The translations under genes were made by a program, and so were the position numbers. From the NCBI GenBank assembly GCA_015680685.1, contig MNCI01022611.1, positions 1,101,139-1,165,138 on the forward strand: DNA of 64,000 nucleotides, in the 5' to 3' direction. The notes below the pieces were generated by a model that was given only the letters and a program-made list of their open reading frames with translations, ran no database searches and had not been told where the DNA came from. Below are positions 23,050 through 35,298 of this stretch, one piece after another. Numbering within the stretch: the stretch's first letter is position 1; each line of letters opens with the position of its first letter. Origin of the DNA: Gnetum montanum (lineage: Eukaryota > Streptophyta > Gnetopsida > Gnetales > Gnetaceae).

Positions 23050-23746
23050 GAGGTTTATTTTTGTTATTATTATTTTATTTATATTAAGTGGATTGAATAG
23101 CCTGAACCATGTTAGCTTCATGATAATCATCTTCTCATAAGAGTAACTTAGACTCTAATGGTTTAACAAGCATAAAAGAAGGAACTGTTATCTTCTCTTC
23201 AATAAGCATTGTAGGTCTGGATGATTTTATGAAGATATATTTAAACATCATATTCTTTGAAATGAAAATCTTCTAATCCTTAACATCCCACATTCTTTTT
23301 GATTTATGACTTATAGAAAACATGAGTAGCAATCCAACCATGGTCTTGAAGTTCAACTTTCAATGGTTGTTTAAAGGAATATATATATAACATACTTTTC
23401 CAAATGACTAAATATGTATTAATCAATACATTTTATTAGACTAATTGATAAGAGGTTATATGTCTTTCAATGCTACAATTGGAACATGATTGATGATATG
23501 GACTGCATACTAAGATTCTTCTATCCAGAAGAATTTTGGTTCTTGGATATCATGCATCATGTACCTCATCATTTGTATGTTCATTCTTTTCTTCCTTTTT
23601 ATAATGCTATTTTTTTGTGAAGAATATGGGTTTGCAATCTATTTCAAAACATGAAAAAAATACTTAAATTCATTATATATATATATCACCATCATCAAAT
23701 TTGAGTATTTTAATCTTATGATTCTTTTCATTTTCAACCAATTTCT
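23050..23746 (-). mobile_element. Element E (Ty1-copia), integrase remainder left of element C
   Basis: Minus-strand copia integrase sequence that continues the piece on the far side of element C. Next to the C border it reads KKLVENEKNHKIKILKFDD, the copia LVExxxGxKIKxLRSDNGGEY block that contains the second catalytic Asp. Farther left (about 23190-23330) it reads KRMWDVKD, a stop, and KIFISKNMMFK, the conserved copia integrase C-terminal block (usually WDxxxxKxxxSRDVxF). Reverse transcriptase, expected further left, is not recognisable beyond about 23050. The element is truncated or interrupted there. Confidence 0.75.
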
Positions 23747-24694
23747 TTATGAGTGGTGAGTATATCCTACACCCAACCATATGAATTACAAGCATTCATG
23801 TGCAATCCAATTGAATTCTACAGACCTTAAGTTCCTATGTACACTGGTTCTAGAAAGTGAACTTGCCCTAATAGTTATTTGTTGTCTTCCAAATTACACT
23901 TGTGATATGAAATGGTATGGTTAAGTGTAATCAATGCATATGATTTTTATTATTTTTATGGTTTATGTTTTGCATGCTTAAAACAAAGGATGAAAGGAAT
24001 GAAGTAATTTAATTGCTAATCTAATCTAACTAACTATACTTTAATTAATCCTAACATAAGCATCTAGTCCCACTTGCCATACACATCCTAAACATGTATA
24101 GCATTGTTGGATTACCAAATGTTAAGTGTTACTAGGATTACCAAGCATCATGTGCATGCTCAAAGTGGTCGTACTTATGTGCTTAATTAATCGCTACTTA
24201 ATCTAGCTTAATCCAGCTTAGTTTAGCCTAATTAAGTATTTAATTACTTAAAGCATTAAAATAAATCACATAAAACATTAAATGCATAAATAAATAGATA
24301 ATCTATTTCTAAGTGCTACAAGGTTTGATCTAAAGGCTCATCTTTCTTACCGTTCACATGAGTGTGCTCAAGTAAATTAGTGCTCGAATAAATATCCATA
24401 TACTTTCTAACTCTTGCTATGGGTACTTAGAAAATATTCTAATTATCAAATGAAAAAACTATAATAGCTTCGCTACAACTATGACCTGACCTCCCCAAAC
24501 ATGCTGAGTAAGTGTGTATTTATAGACTTTATTATGGAGCTGCATCGATGGGGTCCCATAAATGTAACAAATACTACATTTACATGGCCTTGTCAATGGT
24601 ACAACACCATGTTGATGGGGCCATGTCGATGAGGACCTATTAATAAGGCCACATCAATGAGGGCCTATTGATGTGACACTTTGACACTTCATCA
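23747..24694 (-). repeat. 3' LTR of element C
   Basis: Reads (T)TATGAGTGGTGAG at the left and ends CACTTCATCA, followed by tacccccatgac, the reversed polypurine tract. About 948 bases. The partner is 46309-47196 with clear divergence. A minus-strand TATA box (tatttata reversed) is near 24519. Confidence 0.9.
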
Positions 24695-26054
24695 TACCCC
24701 CATGACTAAATGAAAATTCATCCTTAAGTTTTCTTACAAAATTGGAAAGGTATGGGATTATTGACTAACTCTTGACATAACAAACTAACATAATAAAACT
24801 AATAATCAAACTGAGTGCCTGAATGTACAAATCAACCTCATTATAAAATTTGTGGTGTTCATGACACAAAATTGAACACCATGACATGATAACGCAAAAC
24901 TAGATAGCACAACCTCTGATGGCATGAAGATCATTGTGAAGATCAAATAGTCCCAAGTGGTGAAGGCTCCTAATATTCTAAAGGACATTTGTCAGCTTCT
25001 AGTGTGTGCGGTGGCTAAGGAGGCTATGACTATCCTACTATGGCTACTACCTTTGGTGGAAGGTGAAAGGCATCTGGTAATGCCTTCATCTTCTTCTCCT
25101 TGCTTTAGGGATCATTCACAATCCATGTGGCATCACAAATGTGGAATGGAATAGGGATATCCCATAGATAGAGCATTAGTGGAAATAGCTCCTTGACATT
25201 GACAAACTAGGTAGTGAATTATTTATGTTCAACATCAAATCAATTGACTACATTTTGCAGCTCCTGGTAGTCATTCATATATATGGCCAAGCTCTCAGTA
25301 GTGAATCTCTAATCAATGTATTTGCCCTTAAGAACCTAGCGTTTAGCATTTTCCTCTGCAAGCTTTTTCTTGGTATCCTTATGATGCTTGAACTTGGCCT
25401 CATACAACAAGTACAAGTGAGCCACTTGCTTTTCCAATTTGACCATGTCTTCTAGTAGTTAACATAACTAGGTTTGTGTACCAAAGATTGGCAAAATCCA
25501 TATTCTATCATCTCCTCTACCTACAACTCCTTCAAGAGAATTCCTACTTTATTGTATTGATAAATCTCATTAATGATGGACTACCATAATTCATGTCCTT
25601 GTTGGAGTTTTTGGAGGGTCTCATTCACCTTTACCTTCACCACTTGAATATGTTTCTCATTTACTTCCTTTTATAGGCTAACTTGGTCCATGTAATGATC
25701 TTTGACTCTCTCAAATTTGAGAGCCTCTGATTTTTAGGTGGCTACTTCTATTGTAGTCTTTTGGAAAATAGCATGGACCTCCTCCATGTAGAGGTTTCTA
25801 TTCTTAGCTACCAATCTCCTCAACTCTGTGTTTGCTCTAGCTAGTTACTCCTATTGTTGATGGATAAAATTAGTAAATTGTTGTTTATGCACATTAACAT
25901 TTCATAGGCAATGATTTTCTATGGTTAGCTACACATTCTCCTAGTGGGTTAGACCCAAGGCCTTCTAAATTTTATGCTAAGTGGCTTTTGCCAAGGACCA
26001 ATAGAACACTGTCATTTCCATCACACCCTCAACCTTATTCAACTTTTTATGAAG
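24695..26054 (-). pseudogene. Element C accessory ORF, C-terminal part (coiled coil)
   Basis: The minus strand between the polypurine tract and element B encodes a Lys/Glu/Gln/Val-rich protein with heptad-like spacing. Examples are EEVHAIFQKTTIEVAT and KFERVKDHYMDQV, followed by HIQVVKVKVNETLQKLQQGH, with several stops. This is the style of a long coiled coil. It is the downstream continuation of the ORF at 36156-37905, cut by element B. It sits where Athila-type elements carry an env-like gene. The first 250 bases next to the LTR show no clear coding. Confidence 0.5.
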
Positions 26055-26059
26055 TTATT

Positions 26060-26898
26060 TGATGAGTGGCGAGGTACCATTACATCCAACCATACAAATC
26101 ACTAAGGTGTTTATACATTATCTGATTAAATTTCATGGACCTATAGTTCTCTAGTGCACTAGTTCCTCTAGGAAGTGAAATGGGTGTTAAGAACATTCAT
26201 TGTCTTCCCAACTACACTTGTGAAGCTAAAGGATATGTTCTAAGTGTAATTTAGGTACATGATTTTTCTCATATTATATTTTATAATTAATCACCTACAA
26301 TAAGAATGAAAGGTAGAGTAATTTAATATCTAATTCATTCATTTCCTAGCTAGCCTAACACAAGTACTCGTACCACTTTCCTAAACACATCCTGAACACA
26401 TATAGCATTGCTAGGCTATCAAACATTAAATGTTGCTAGGTTACCAAACACTATATGTATGCTCGAAGTGGTTGTGGTTGTGTTCATTAACTAGAATTTA
26501 ATTACTTAATTTAAATGCATTAAATTAAAGTGCAATAAAGAAAACATTAATATATTCTTAGTGCTACAAGGATTATCATAAGGATTTGTTTTTATTCCTG
26601 TCACACTACTATGCTTAGGTACACCAATGTTCGAACAAAGATCTGTATACACTTATACTCCTACTACTGGCACTTACAAAATATAATAACTTTGGAGGAA
26701 ACAAACTATAATAGCTTCACTAATTATGAAAAAAACTGATATTAAAATCATGAGCCCAAGCACTATATTTATAGGCTAGTCTATACCCCATGATATCGAA
26801 TATCTAACATTATGTCTTGGCTCCGACATTGAATACCTAATGTTGAGGCTCCAAGATCATATACCTAACATCATAGCATGTAAAAACATGATTCATCA
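26060..26898 (-). repeat. 3' LTR of element B
   Basis: Starts TGATGAGTGGCGAGG and ends CATGATTCATCA, 839 bases; partner 35299-36150. Matches the element A LTR in reverse. It contains the duplicated core at about 26400-26455 and a TATA box on the minus strand near 26768-26775 (tatttata). Confidence 0.9.
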
Positions 26899-26907
26899 TA
26901 CCCCCAC
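26899..26907 (-). other. Polypurine tract of element B
   Basis: TACCCCCAC on the plus strand, i.e. GTGGGGGTA on the element strand, directly abutting the 3' LTR. Identical to the tract of element A. Confidence 0.8.
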
Positions 26908-29293
26908 AACTAAATGAAAAATCATGCTTAAGTGAAGAAGAAGAAGAACAAGTTCCTTACAAAATATTGATAAGGTATGGAATTATTAATTAACATACAA
27001 ACTGAATCAGATGGAACAAATAGACTTTGAGTGCCCAAGTTTACATAGTTAAAATCTTTATACAATTGGGTGTTCATGATAATAGAAGTCAATAGACTAG
27101 ATAAAATTGACATCCAACACCTCTTGGCAGTTGAAGAGTGAGAGAGAAGATCCAATGATCATGAACGGTCCTCATCATGTGGTACTACTGCATCATCCTT
27201 GGTGAAGATAGTCCCACTTCTAGTCCATGCTTTCCACATCAATCACAATATAATCATGAATTAGTATGAAATATGTAACATGTGGCTATTAAATGCCTTG
27301 TCTTATTAGTGGTTACACTTGGCTAGGTTGCGATTATGATAAATTGATTTCTTTAGAAGTGTTAGCGAGAAGGCTGACAAATCGAGTATAATAGATAAGC
27401 AATCCATTAAATTTGAAAAAGTTCTTATACAAGAAAATATATGAAGAGGGTTTATGATTTCACAACAATATAAATTAAAGTTATCTAAAAAATTTTATGA
27501 AAATGTGCATAATTAGATGTCACTGATGAGGTAAACAAGAGGATTTGATTGTAAGAGTGTTTAAGGATAAAGAACTTAACTAAAAGATATGCAAGTAGGT
27601 CCTCCCCAAAGTAGGCATAGGCCTTTTATGCCCTTGCATAACTTCAAAAAAAAGAGTTTATGGGCTCTATGGATGATTAATGGTTATGGAAGGTTAAGTA
27701 TGAAAACCCAGAAAAAACTACCTAAGAATTTTGACACATCAAACTAGGACATCGAACAAGAACATGAAACTGGTAGTGAGGTGAGACATGGAAAGCATAG
27801 ATGGATGAGAGAGAGTGGAATGGTGTTCCTGATTAAGGTCAGATAAAGTCCCTTGTAGATTTTATGGTTAAATTACTTGATAGGATCTATCATTATTCTA
27901 GACCAAAACCAACCATGTTCAATGACTTCGCATTATGATTCTAAGACTAGTTCATCCCCCTGAGACACAATAGTGCTCCCACAAAACAACCATTATTCCT
28001 TATTAGAGAAGAAAAGAGAAGTAGGAAGTGAGGAAGGGCCTTAGTTAGAGGGGATCTTCAGGCATGGGTAACATTTCTTTCTAGTCCCATAACCAGTGCT
28101 TGTACCCCATTTATTTTGTCTAAGGGATGTGCTTTGGATTCCCATCATTTTTTTTAAATGGAAATCACACCATGCAAAGAATTATTCTTTTATTATGTCT
28201 AACAAGTATGCTTTGAATTTCCATTATTTTTTTTATTTTGATGAGAACCACATCATGCAAAGACTTATTCAACTTCCTTTATTAGTTGACATGAAATGGT
28301 AAGAAGTCCATGAAAACACACATGCACCCAAGCAAGTAGAAAGGCATAAAGAATACCGAATATCCTTGAAGTCACACCCTATTCAAACCTTTCAATCCTT
28401 TCCAATTCTAGAAACTACCAAAGTCATAAAGATGTAATGTTTTATCATTGAAAAAGGAACTACATGCTTCTAGAATAAGGAAAACCATTGTATTTGTGAA
28501 TGGATGGATGTTATGGACTCATTGCCTATTGAATGAGAAAGAAACCATGTCCTAATCATTTGTAAGAAAATTCAAAGCACCGTTGACAGCCAGGTTCATC
28601 TTATCTATCTGACTAGGCAAAGAGCCAGTCAGATGAATCTAAAAAGCTAGACCCTAATGGCGATGGCGGTTGGAGGCAACCAAGGCTATGGGTGACCATA
28701 GTTTCCTTGGGACTCCAACTGGTGATGTTGTCATCGGGAGCTACAATTGCTGAGTGACCATTGTGGTGGCAGCCCCGAGGGATCAGTAGTGTGCCTTTTG
28801 GCATATCCGAGGAATCAGTAGAATGTCGGGGGGTAGCAGTGTTGCATCTATTCCAACACCTTACCCATTCTATCTAGTGGGTAGTCATGCAAAAATGGCT
28901 AGGTCTGCTTGTTTCATGGATGGTCTGTTGGTAGATCCTAGTTTTAGGTCCTGGTAGACTATCGTTGCTAGTTTTAAGTCCCAGCGGACCATGGTCCTGG
29001 TTTAAAGTCTGGGCAGACCGAAGTGTGCTAGTTTTATGTCGTAAAGGATGATGGAAGAGCTAATTAACAAAAAGTTAGAAAATCACATCAAAATAAAATA
29101 AAATAAAATATAAAAGAAAGTGTAAAATTTTCAAGAAATAGCAAATGTACTAACGATGGTGTAAAACAAAAATTAGAAAAAATTAATAACATGAAAACAA
29201 GAAGATGTAAAATAAAGAATGTGTAAAACAAAAAGTTGCAAAATAAAAATGTGTAAAACAAAAACATGAAAAATTAAGGAGCTACTTATATGG
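26908..29293 (-). other. Non-coding spacer of element B between integrase and 3' LTR
   Basis: No sustained frame. From 27540 to about 28560 it matches the spacers of A and C. A more GC-rich insert-like segment, unlike A or C, occupies about 28580-28920. A 29-31 base repeat (28927-29045) follows. A-rich tgtaaaacaaaa repeats run at 29090-29280, with an AAAAT simple repeat at 29093-29120. Confidence 0.65.
28927..29045. repeat. 29-31 bp minisatellite, about four units
   Basis: Units follow the pattern (c)tagttttaggtcctgg followed by (c)agacca and a variable tail. They start near 28929, 28959, 28988 and 29018. The same unit type occurs at 56405-56500 and 60228-60325. Confidence 0.7.
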
Positions 29294-30420
29294 TTAGCAT
29301 GGGTGGCCATCTCCCCCATGACTAAGTTGAAAGAAGGAGATCCAAAATATCAAGCATGATTGTTCATCTGATAATGTGTTTGTTGTATTAGCTAGCTTAT
29401 GCTCATGGAAAGGTTTGATTTGTTGGATGTTGACTAGTTGATTCTTGTCTAGGCTTTCAAGTTTGTAGATCATCATGGATCCAAAAGAAAAAGTTTTGTA
29501 AGTGATATAAGGTCCTTTCCACAATGTTTAAAAATTATTTCATTGAGGTACATGTGTGGGATTTTAATAGAGAACCTTATCTCCTAGTTGAAATTTGACT
29601 TTTCTAATTTTAAGGTCATGGCACTTTTTGTTGTAGGCCTTGTGCAACTCATTAGATAATAGGGCCAATAATTGATTTTCATTTAGCAGGTTGAGATTCA
29701 TTAGTATTTCCTTTTGTGCTGAACTCAAGTCAAGGTCGAGGTCACAAGTTGTTGAAAGTGTACAGAGCTTAGATTGAATAGGAAGTATTGGTAATTTTTC
29801 ATACACAAGTTCATAGGGAGAATAGCCTATAGGAAGTTTGCATGTTGAGCTGTAGGCTGAAAGGGCATCATTGAGTTTTGTTCTCCAGTCTTTCCTATAT
29901 TTGCTAATAGTTCTTATTAGAATCCTTGCAATTTCCCTATTGATAGCCTTAGCTTGATCATTAGCTTGGGGGTGGTAGGGTGTTGTTAGTTTATGTTCAA
30001 CTCTCAAGTGTTGCATGAGCTTCCAAAAAGTAGTTTTTATAAAGCGAGGTCCATTATCAAAAATTAATATATGTGGCACACCAAACCTATTTACAAAATT
30101 TTTTTGTACAAACTAAGCAGTAGTAGAAGATGTATAGTTGATGATGGCTACTACTTCTACCCATTTCATGAAATAGTCAATAGCAACTATCATGTATGCC
30201 TTTCCATTTGACATGGGCATGATGGGACCCATGAAGTCAATGCCCTAGATGTCAAAGGATTCTAATGATTGAATCCATTGTTGAGGTCCCTCTATTCAAG
30301 TAGTCATTCCATGATCTCATTGGCATCATTCATAAGAGTGGATGTAATGATTAGCATCCTTGAAGATTGTTGTTCAATAGTACCCTACCATTAGGATTTT
30401 AATGGTCATGCATCTCCTAG
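29294..30420 (-). pseudogene. pol: Integrase of element B, broken
   Basis: Integrase inserts the DNA copy into the genome. The core frame at 29564-30079 reads ILIFDNGPRFIKTTFWKLMQ, with the second catalytic Asp present. PYHPQANDQAKAINREIAR follows, where the third catalytic residue, usually Glu in GQxExxNREI, has become Lys, consistent with a G-to-A change. The C-terminal part reads FQLGDKVLY, then at 29294-29524 WKGPYITYKTFSFGSM and IQQIKPFHE, matching the usual tail of Ty3 integrases. The N-terminal zinc domain lies right of 30080 but is fragmented. It is inactive by the catalytic change and the stops. Confidence 0.85.
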
Positions 30421-30775
30421 CATAGCGTCCTCCATAAGGACCTTCATGAGTATCTTGGAGAATGGAAAATCAATCAACATCAGGGACACACCAACAAACT
30501 AGGCCATTTATGCACACCTTTTAGAAATGTCCATTGATCTCCATGAAGTGTTTTACTTGATGATGAAATTGCTATTTCTTCCACTGGTCCATCCCTTGTG
30601 GCATTTCTTTGGTGAGAAGATAGGTGAGAATGCAATTATACAATTTATTCTCATTAGGCAATTATTAGTTATAACTATTACAAAGAGGAGTTCATCAGGA
30701 AACATATCAAATAGTGGACTTTCTTCCTCTTTATTATTTCATCATAATTGAGACAAGTGGTCAGCAATCATATTC

Positions 30776-31300
30776 TCAGTGCCCTTTCAATCTACCATCA
30801 TAAGATTGAATTCTTGTAAGATCACTAGCCACTGTATGATATGGGGGCTTACCATTGTCTTGTTCATCAAGAAGTAGATGGCACTGTGGTCCGTGTGCAC
30901 AAACACCTTGTTCCAAGCATAGAGCAAACACCACTACCATCAATTCCTTATCTATGGTGGTGTAGTTCAGTTCTACACATACAATGCTTTGGCTAGCATA
31001 GTGTATGTAATATGGATGTTTTTTTTCATCCATTTACATAAGCATGACTCCCAAGGCATAGACAGATGCATTTTCATGATGTGAAATAGTCTGTACTAAA
31101 CAGGTGCTTGTATAATTGGATTTTTCACAAGTTTCTCTTTCAGTTTCATGAATGCTCTTTCACATTCTATGTTCTAGACAAATGTAGCATCTTTCTTTGT
31201 CAACTCCACCAATAGTTTTTTGATCTTAGAGAAATTCTCTATGAAACACTAGTAATAGCTAATATCTCTAAGGAATGATCAAACATCTTTGAATATTTCA
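30776..31300 (-). pseudogene. pol: RNase H and RT connection of element B, broken
   Basis: The minus strand reads KKHPYYIHYASQSIVCVELN and YTTIDKELMVVVFAL at about 30910-31030. This is the Ty3 RNase H block (YxSRxLxxAExNYxxxEKELLAVVxA). Preceding it (higher coordinates) are pieces such as FIENFSKI and CERAFMKLKEKL of the RT connection. RNase H removes the RNA strand after reverse transcription. Several stops. Confidence 0.8.
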
Positions 31301-32030
31301 AGTTGGTAGGTTATTCCTTGGATAACCTTTATTTTCTCATGCTCTACCTTAATTCCTACTTGTGATATTTCATGCCCGAATACAATGCCTTCTTAGACCA
31401 TTAGATGACTCTTTTACGAATTGAGCTACAAGTTGGTCTCAACACATCATGTTAGCACTTACTCAAGGTAGTCTAGGGCTTGCTCAAATGTAGCTCCATA
31501 AGCAGAGAAGTCATCCATGAAGACTTCCATACCACTTCTAATTGGTTATTGAAAAATGCTTAGAACCAAGTGTTGAAATGTAGCAGGAGCATTGCATAGA
31601 CCAAATGAAATCTTGTGATATGCAAAAGTTCTCCAAGGACTTGTGAATGTTTTTTTGGCTTGGTCCTCTAGTGTAATTTTAATTTGGTTATAATTACTAT
31701 AACCATCTAGAAAATTGTAGTAGCAATACCCAAATATTATTTCCAACATCTAATCAACAAATGACAATGGAAAATGGTCCTTGAATGTTGCCATATTCAG
31801 TAGCCAAAAATTGATGTAGACCTACCACTTGTCACCTTTCTTTAGCACAATGATGAGTGAACTAACTCACTCACTATCCACAATGGGATAAATGAACCCC
31901 ATCTTGAGAAGTTTTTTTATTTCCTCTTTGACAATTTGATTCAGTTTTGGATTCAATCACCTCTATGGTTATCTCTTTAGCTTCATGGCTAGATTAGTGT
32001 AGATGCAATGCTAGCATATCCTAGGATGAA
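31301..32030 (-). pseudogene. pol: Reverse transcriptase of element B, broken
   Basis: Minus strand 31546-31749 reads FLDGYSNYNQIKI, QAKKTFTSPWRTFAYHKISF and GLCNAPATFQ, the central Ty3 RT blocks. The catalytic box at about 31500-31535 reads MEVFMDDFSAYG, with both Asp residues kept. The thumb follows with QGITYQLEIFKDVRSFL. Upstream parts are interrupted by stops. Notable for an intact catalytic box in a dead gene. Confidence 0.85.
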
Positions 32031-32479
32031 TATTTATGAGTTCAGGATATGACCAAGAAAAAGCTACTTACCATTTTTCAACCATATTCAATAGCATTTT
32101 TTTCTACTCTGGAGTAAGATTTGCATTGATTATGATCAGCTTCTCATCGTTTAAAAAAACATATTTCATTTCTGTCAATATAATTTTTAGTTCAAGGGGC
32201 TCTTACTTGAAATTTTTAAGAATCTCCAACTCTTCCCAATAAGTATCATCATTTTCATCATTAGACAGTTGGTGATGAACTTGCTCTAGTTCATCCTTTC
32301 CTATAACATGTATGCATGTTAGGCTCTCAGTCAGTTCCATGCAAAGTATGTTGCTCTCAGAATTAGTAGTCAGCCACTAGGTGCTCTTCTATTTTGTGGC
32401 TAATGTGTACAGACACCTTTGAATTTCTTCTTTTGGTGCACACTACTTACATGTAGAAATAGATGCTTGTTTCATGGCC

Positions 32480-32870
32480 TATAGTTTCTACACACAATTG
32501 CACCCTGTATTTCTATACATAATGCATGGAACATGCTTCTTCTTGATCTTTCCAAATTCATTTCCTTTAGATATTTCTAGGAAAAGATCTCTAATGTCCA
32601 TTCGTACATCAATAGTTCTAAGCCATGCCCTTCCCATGATGATTGGAAAATCCCCTTTGTAGTTCTCCACCTTGATCACTAAGAAATCAGCAGGATAAGA
32701 CCAACCATAGATAGTGGTCATAATGTTTTCTACTAATCCCAATGGAACAATGATGGATTGTTCTACCAACTCTAATCTGATATTTTTTTTCTTTAAAGGA
32801 GGCTAGTTCCATGTAGTATAGATCTCATGAGAGATCAAGTTGACACTAGATCCCATGAGGAAGATGTGCA
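32480..32870 (-). pseudogene. pol: Aspartic protease of element B, broken
   Basis: Minus strand 32803-32870 reads GSSVNLISHEIYTTW, the segment that follows the catalytic DSG in this family; the Asp itself is replaced (LMGSSVN). Minus strand 32488-32769 then reads YPADFLVIKVENYKGDFPII and MGRAWLRTIDVRMDI, the flap and C-terminal ILGRPFL-type block. The protease would process Gag-Pol. Confidence 0.8.
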
Positions 32871-33239
32871 AGAATAGGATGAGGATAAGGTTAAAAGGTG
32901 GTATCCCTTCTTGCATGTGGAGAATGAGTTCAATAATAATCAGAAGGGTGGTAGTAAGATTGGAAAGTAAAAACATGATTGAAGGAGTCATGTGGAGATA
33001 GGGATTGCTAAACATAGTAGCCATATGGATCAAGTTGTCTATAAGGGTATTGTTGCCTTGCTGGTGCCAATGCCCATGATTGTGGTTACTACCATTGTTG
33101 ATACTATTCATATGATTACCTAAAATTACCTTGAGGATAATATTGCTTGGATAATATTTCTATTTCTTATCGAATTACCTAAAATTACCTTGAGGATAAG
33201 GTAATCTTCTAGATGCTTGCCTTTATGTTAGTCATGGAT

Positions 33240-34980
33240 TCAAAGTATACACCCTAGACTCTTGTAAATGTAACACTATCTGGCAACATCCCTTAGGATG
33301 TTCATACTAACAAATGTCACACCCACCATCATCATCTAACTTGCTTTCTGTAACTTTTTCTATTGCATCAATCTTGCCCTTATCTTTTTAATAGGCATGT
33401 TCAACTTCCTTACGCCTCATGTGCTCATGATCACTACCTTGTTCTTTAGACTTTTTAGCAATTTTTAGGATAGCTTGAAACCTACTATCCATGGAGTCCC
33501 ATAACTAATCGACCTTGACAATAATTTCAGGTTGAAATGTTTGGAGTGGCAAGGTTTTCCTTTTCACCACTTTATTAGGTGCAAATTCTTCCTCATTGTC
33601 AAAGAATTGAACCTTCCTCTTGCAAATGGAATGATTGTGATTATATTCTTTTGCACTTTCTCTTTTTCTTAATTCATCCTCCTCTTTAGCTACCTACTCA
33701 ATTAGTCTTTGTATCTGATGGGTGCTTAATTCTAACAATTTCCCTTGGGCATAGACACCAAGGGTTCTCCTCATTTCTCATCAAAGACCATCTACTATGT
33801 GGTGAAGTTAATCTAGTTGAGAATAACCATGGTTAGGACATTTGTGCATTAAGGAATACTATTGGTTTATGGTAGCATCCAAGGGTCCATGTGTTTCTTA
33901 TTTCCATCCTTGGATCTGCCTTCTCAATTTGGACACTCTAGAGTACATTTGGTATTTGTCATTGATCAATTCAAGCTTGGTATTCCACTGTCTAATAGAT
34001 TTTGGTTCTAAGGACTAGTACCAATTTTCTACTTCTTTAATGAGTGTCCATGGGAACAACTTAAGCTTTTGCCACTCATTCTCTATGTTCTACAAGGCAC
34101 ATGCATCTTGAAAAACTTAGAGATAGTTATGCAAATCCAAGTTATATCCCCCTTTAAACCATGAATATTATTCATGTCTAGCCTTTTGATCCAACTATCC
34201 TTCACATGCCTTGTTGGAATTTGTACTACCTCTACTATATTGAGCATACTTTTGGTAGTAAGATCATGATCATGGTGCCTACGATGCCATCTACTACCCC
34301 TTCATTCATGGTGATGTGCCTTTCTTGAATGTCTATGCCCTTAGTCTTACCTTTCTCAATGATCATTTTGGTTCCATCAATCATATTGGTTACCTCCATC
34401 ATGATCTTGCCTCCTATAGTTGCAATCAAAGATAGAAGAAGAATAAGAGGATGATGGTGAAGAGGAAGGAGGAGTAGCATCATCATGGTGCCTGCTACCA
34501 CCTCTTTAGTGATAGATACCATGATCATGATCTTGTTTCTTATCTGCATCCTTGCCTTAACCTGCCCCTTTGGATCCTTCTTTTTCATTAGATCCATTCT
34601 TACCAGAACCAAGATTGTGAATCATGGACTGCAAGTTCTAGTTTTGACCTCATCACTAAAGTCAAAGAAAGGAATTTCATTGAATAGAAAACCCCTAGAT
34701 AAGGGTTCCCCATCATCATTTTGGTACAATAGGAATGGAAAATCATTAAATCCTTTTCCCTTTGCAAATTCATGATGTTGTTCTAACTGGTAATCCTAGA
34801 GACATTGTGCCTCAGTGGGATGATAATCCCTAGCATCATTGTCTTGCACAAGATACTCAGCATGATGTTCCTGGAGACCCTATCATATAAGCACTTTTTG
34901 AAGCATTGTAGGAATGGATCAATCAAGTGGTAACATAATGCTTCCCTCCATGTCATGCCACCATAGTAGTTCATTTTGAT
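33240..34980 (-). pseudogene. gag: gag of element B, broken
   Basis: Capsid blocks in several frames: NIENEWQKLKLFPWTLIKEV and LINDKYQMYSRVSKLRRQI near 33900-34100, and GVYAQGKLLELSTHQI near 33740. The zinc knuckle at about 33290-33330 reads CDICQYEHPKGCC, CX2CX3HX4C with all ligands present. The N-terminal part (34235-34980) is a charged Met/Lys-rich and then low-complexity region. Homologous to gag of A (8395-9470). The frame is broken by several stops. Confidence 0.75.
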
Positions 34981-35279
34981 GTAGGATGAAGAAGTAGTTC
35001 ATTTTGATGTAGGATGAAGATGAAATTGGGTACATACTCATTAGGATGGGCATATATCATTTGATATTATTGAGGCATCGACTAATGAGCTCCATTAGAC
35101 TTTGGCAGAGAAGCACTCTTGTGAGAAGAAGACATTTTTAATTAGATGATAAAAAATGTAGTGTGATTTTAAATGTTTGTTGTAGTAATTGTAAAATATG
35201 ATATAACTCTTAGGTTCATTCCAATGATTTTGAACGATTTCCACTAAATTCTAGATAGTGCATGAAACAAAAAAAAAGG

Positions 35280-35297
35280 TCCCTTGCAATGATGCCA
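35280..35297 (-). other. Primer-binding site of element B
   Basis: Element strand TGGCATCATTGCAAGGGA, five differences from the tRNA-Asp complement. It is one base from the 5' LTR. Confidence 0.75.
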
Positions 35298-35298
35298 A

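Noticed and set aside
27155-28804. Coding potential in the 3' spacer of B (short frames near 28096 and 28613)
   Set aside because: A and C carry homologous spacer without the same frames and no motif is recognised.
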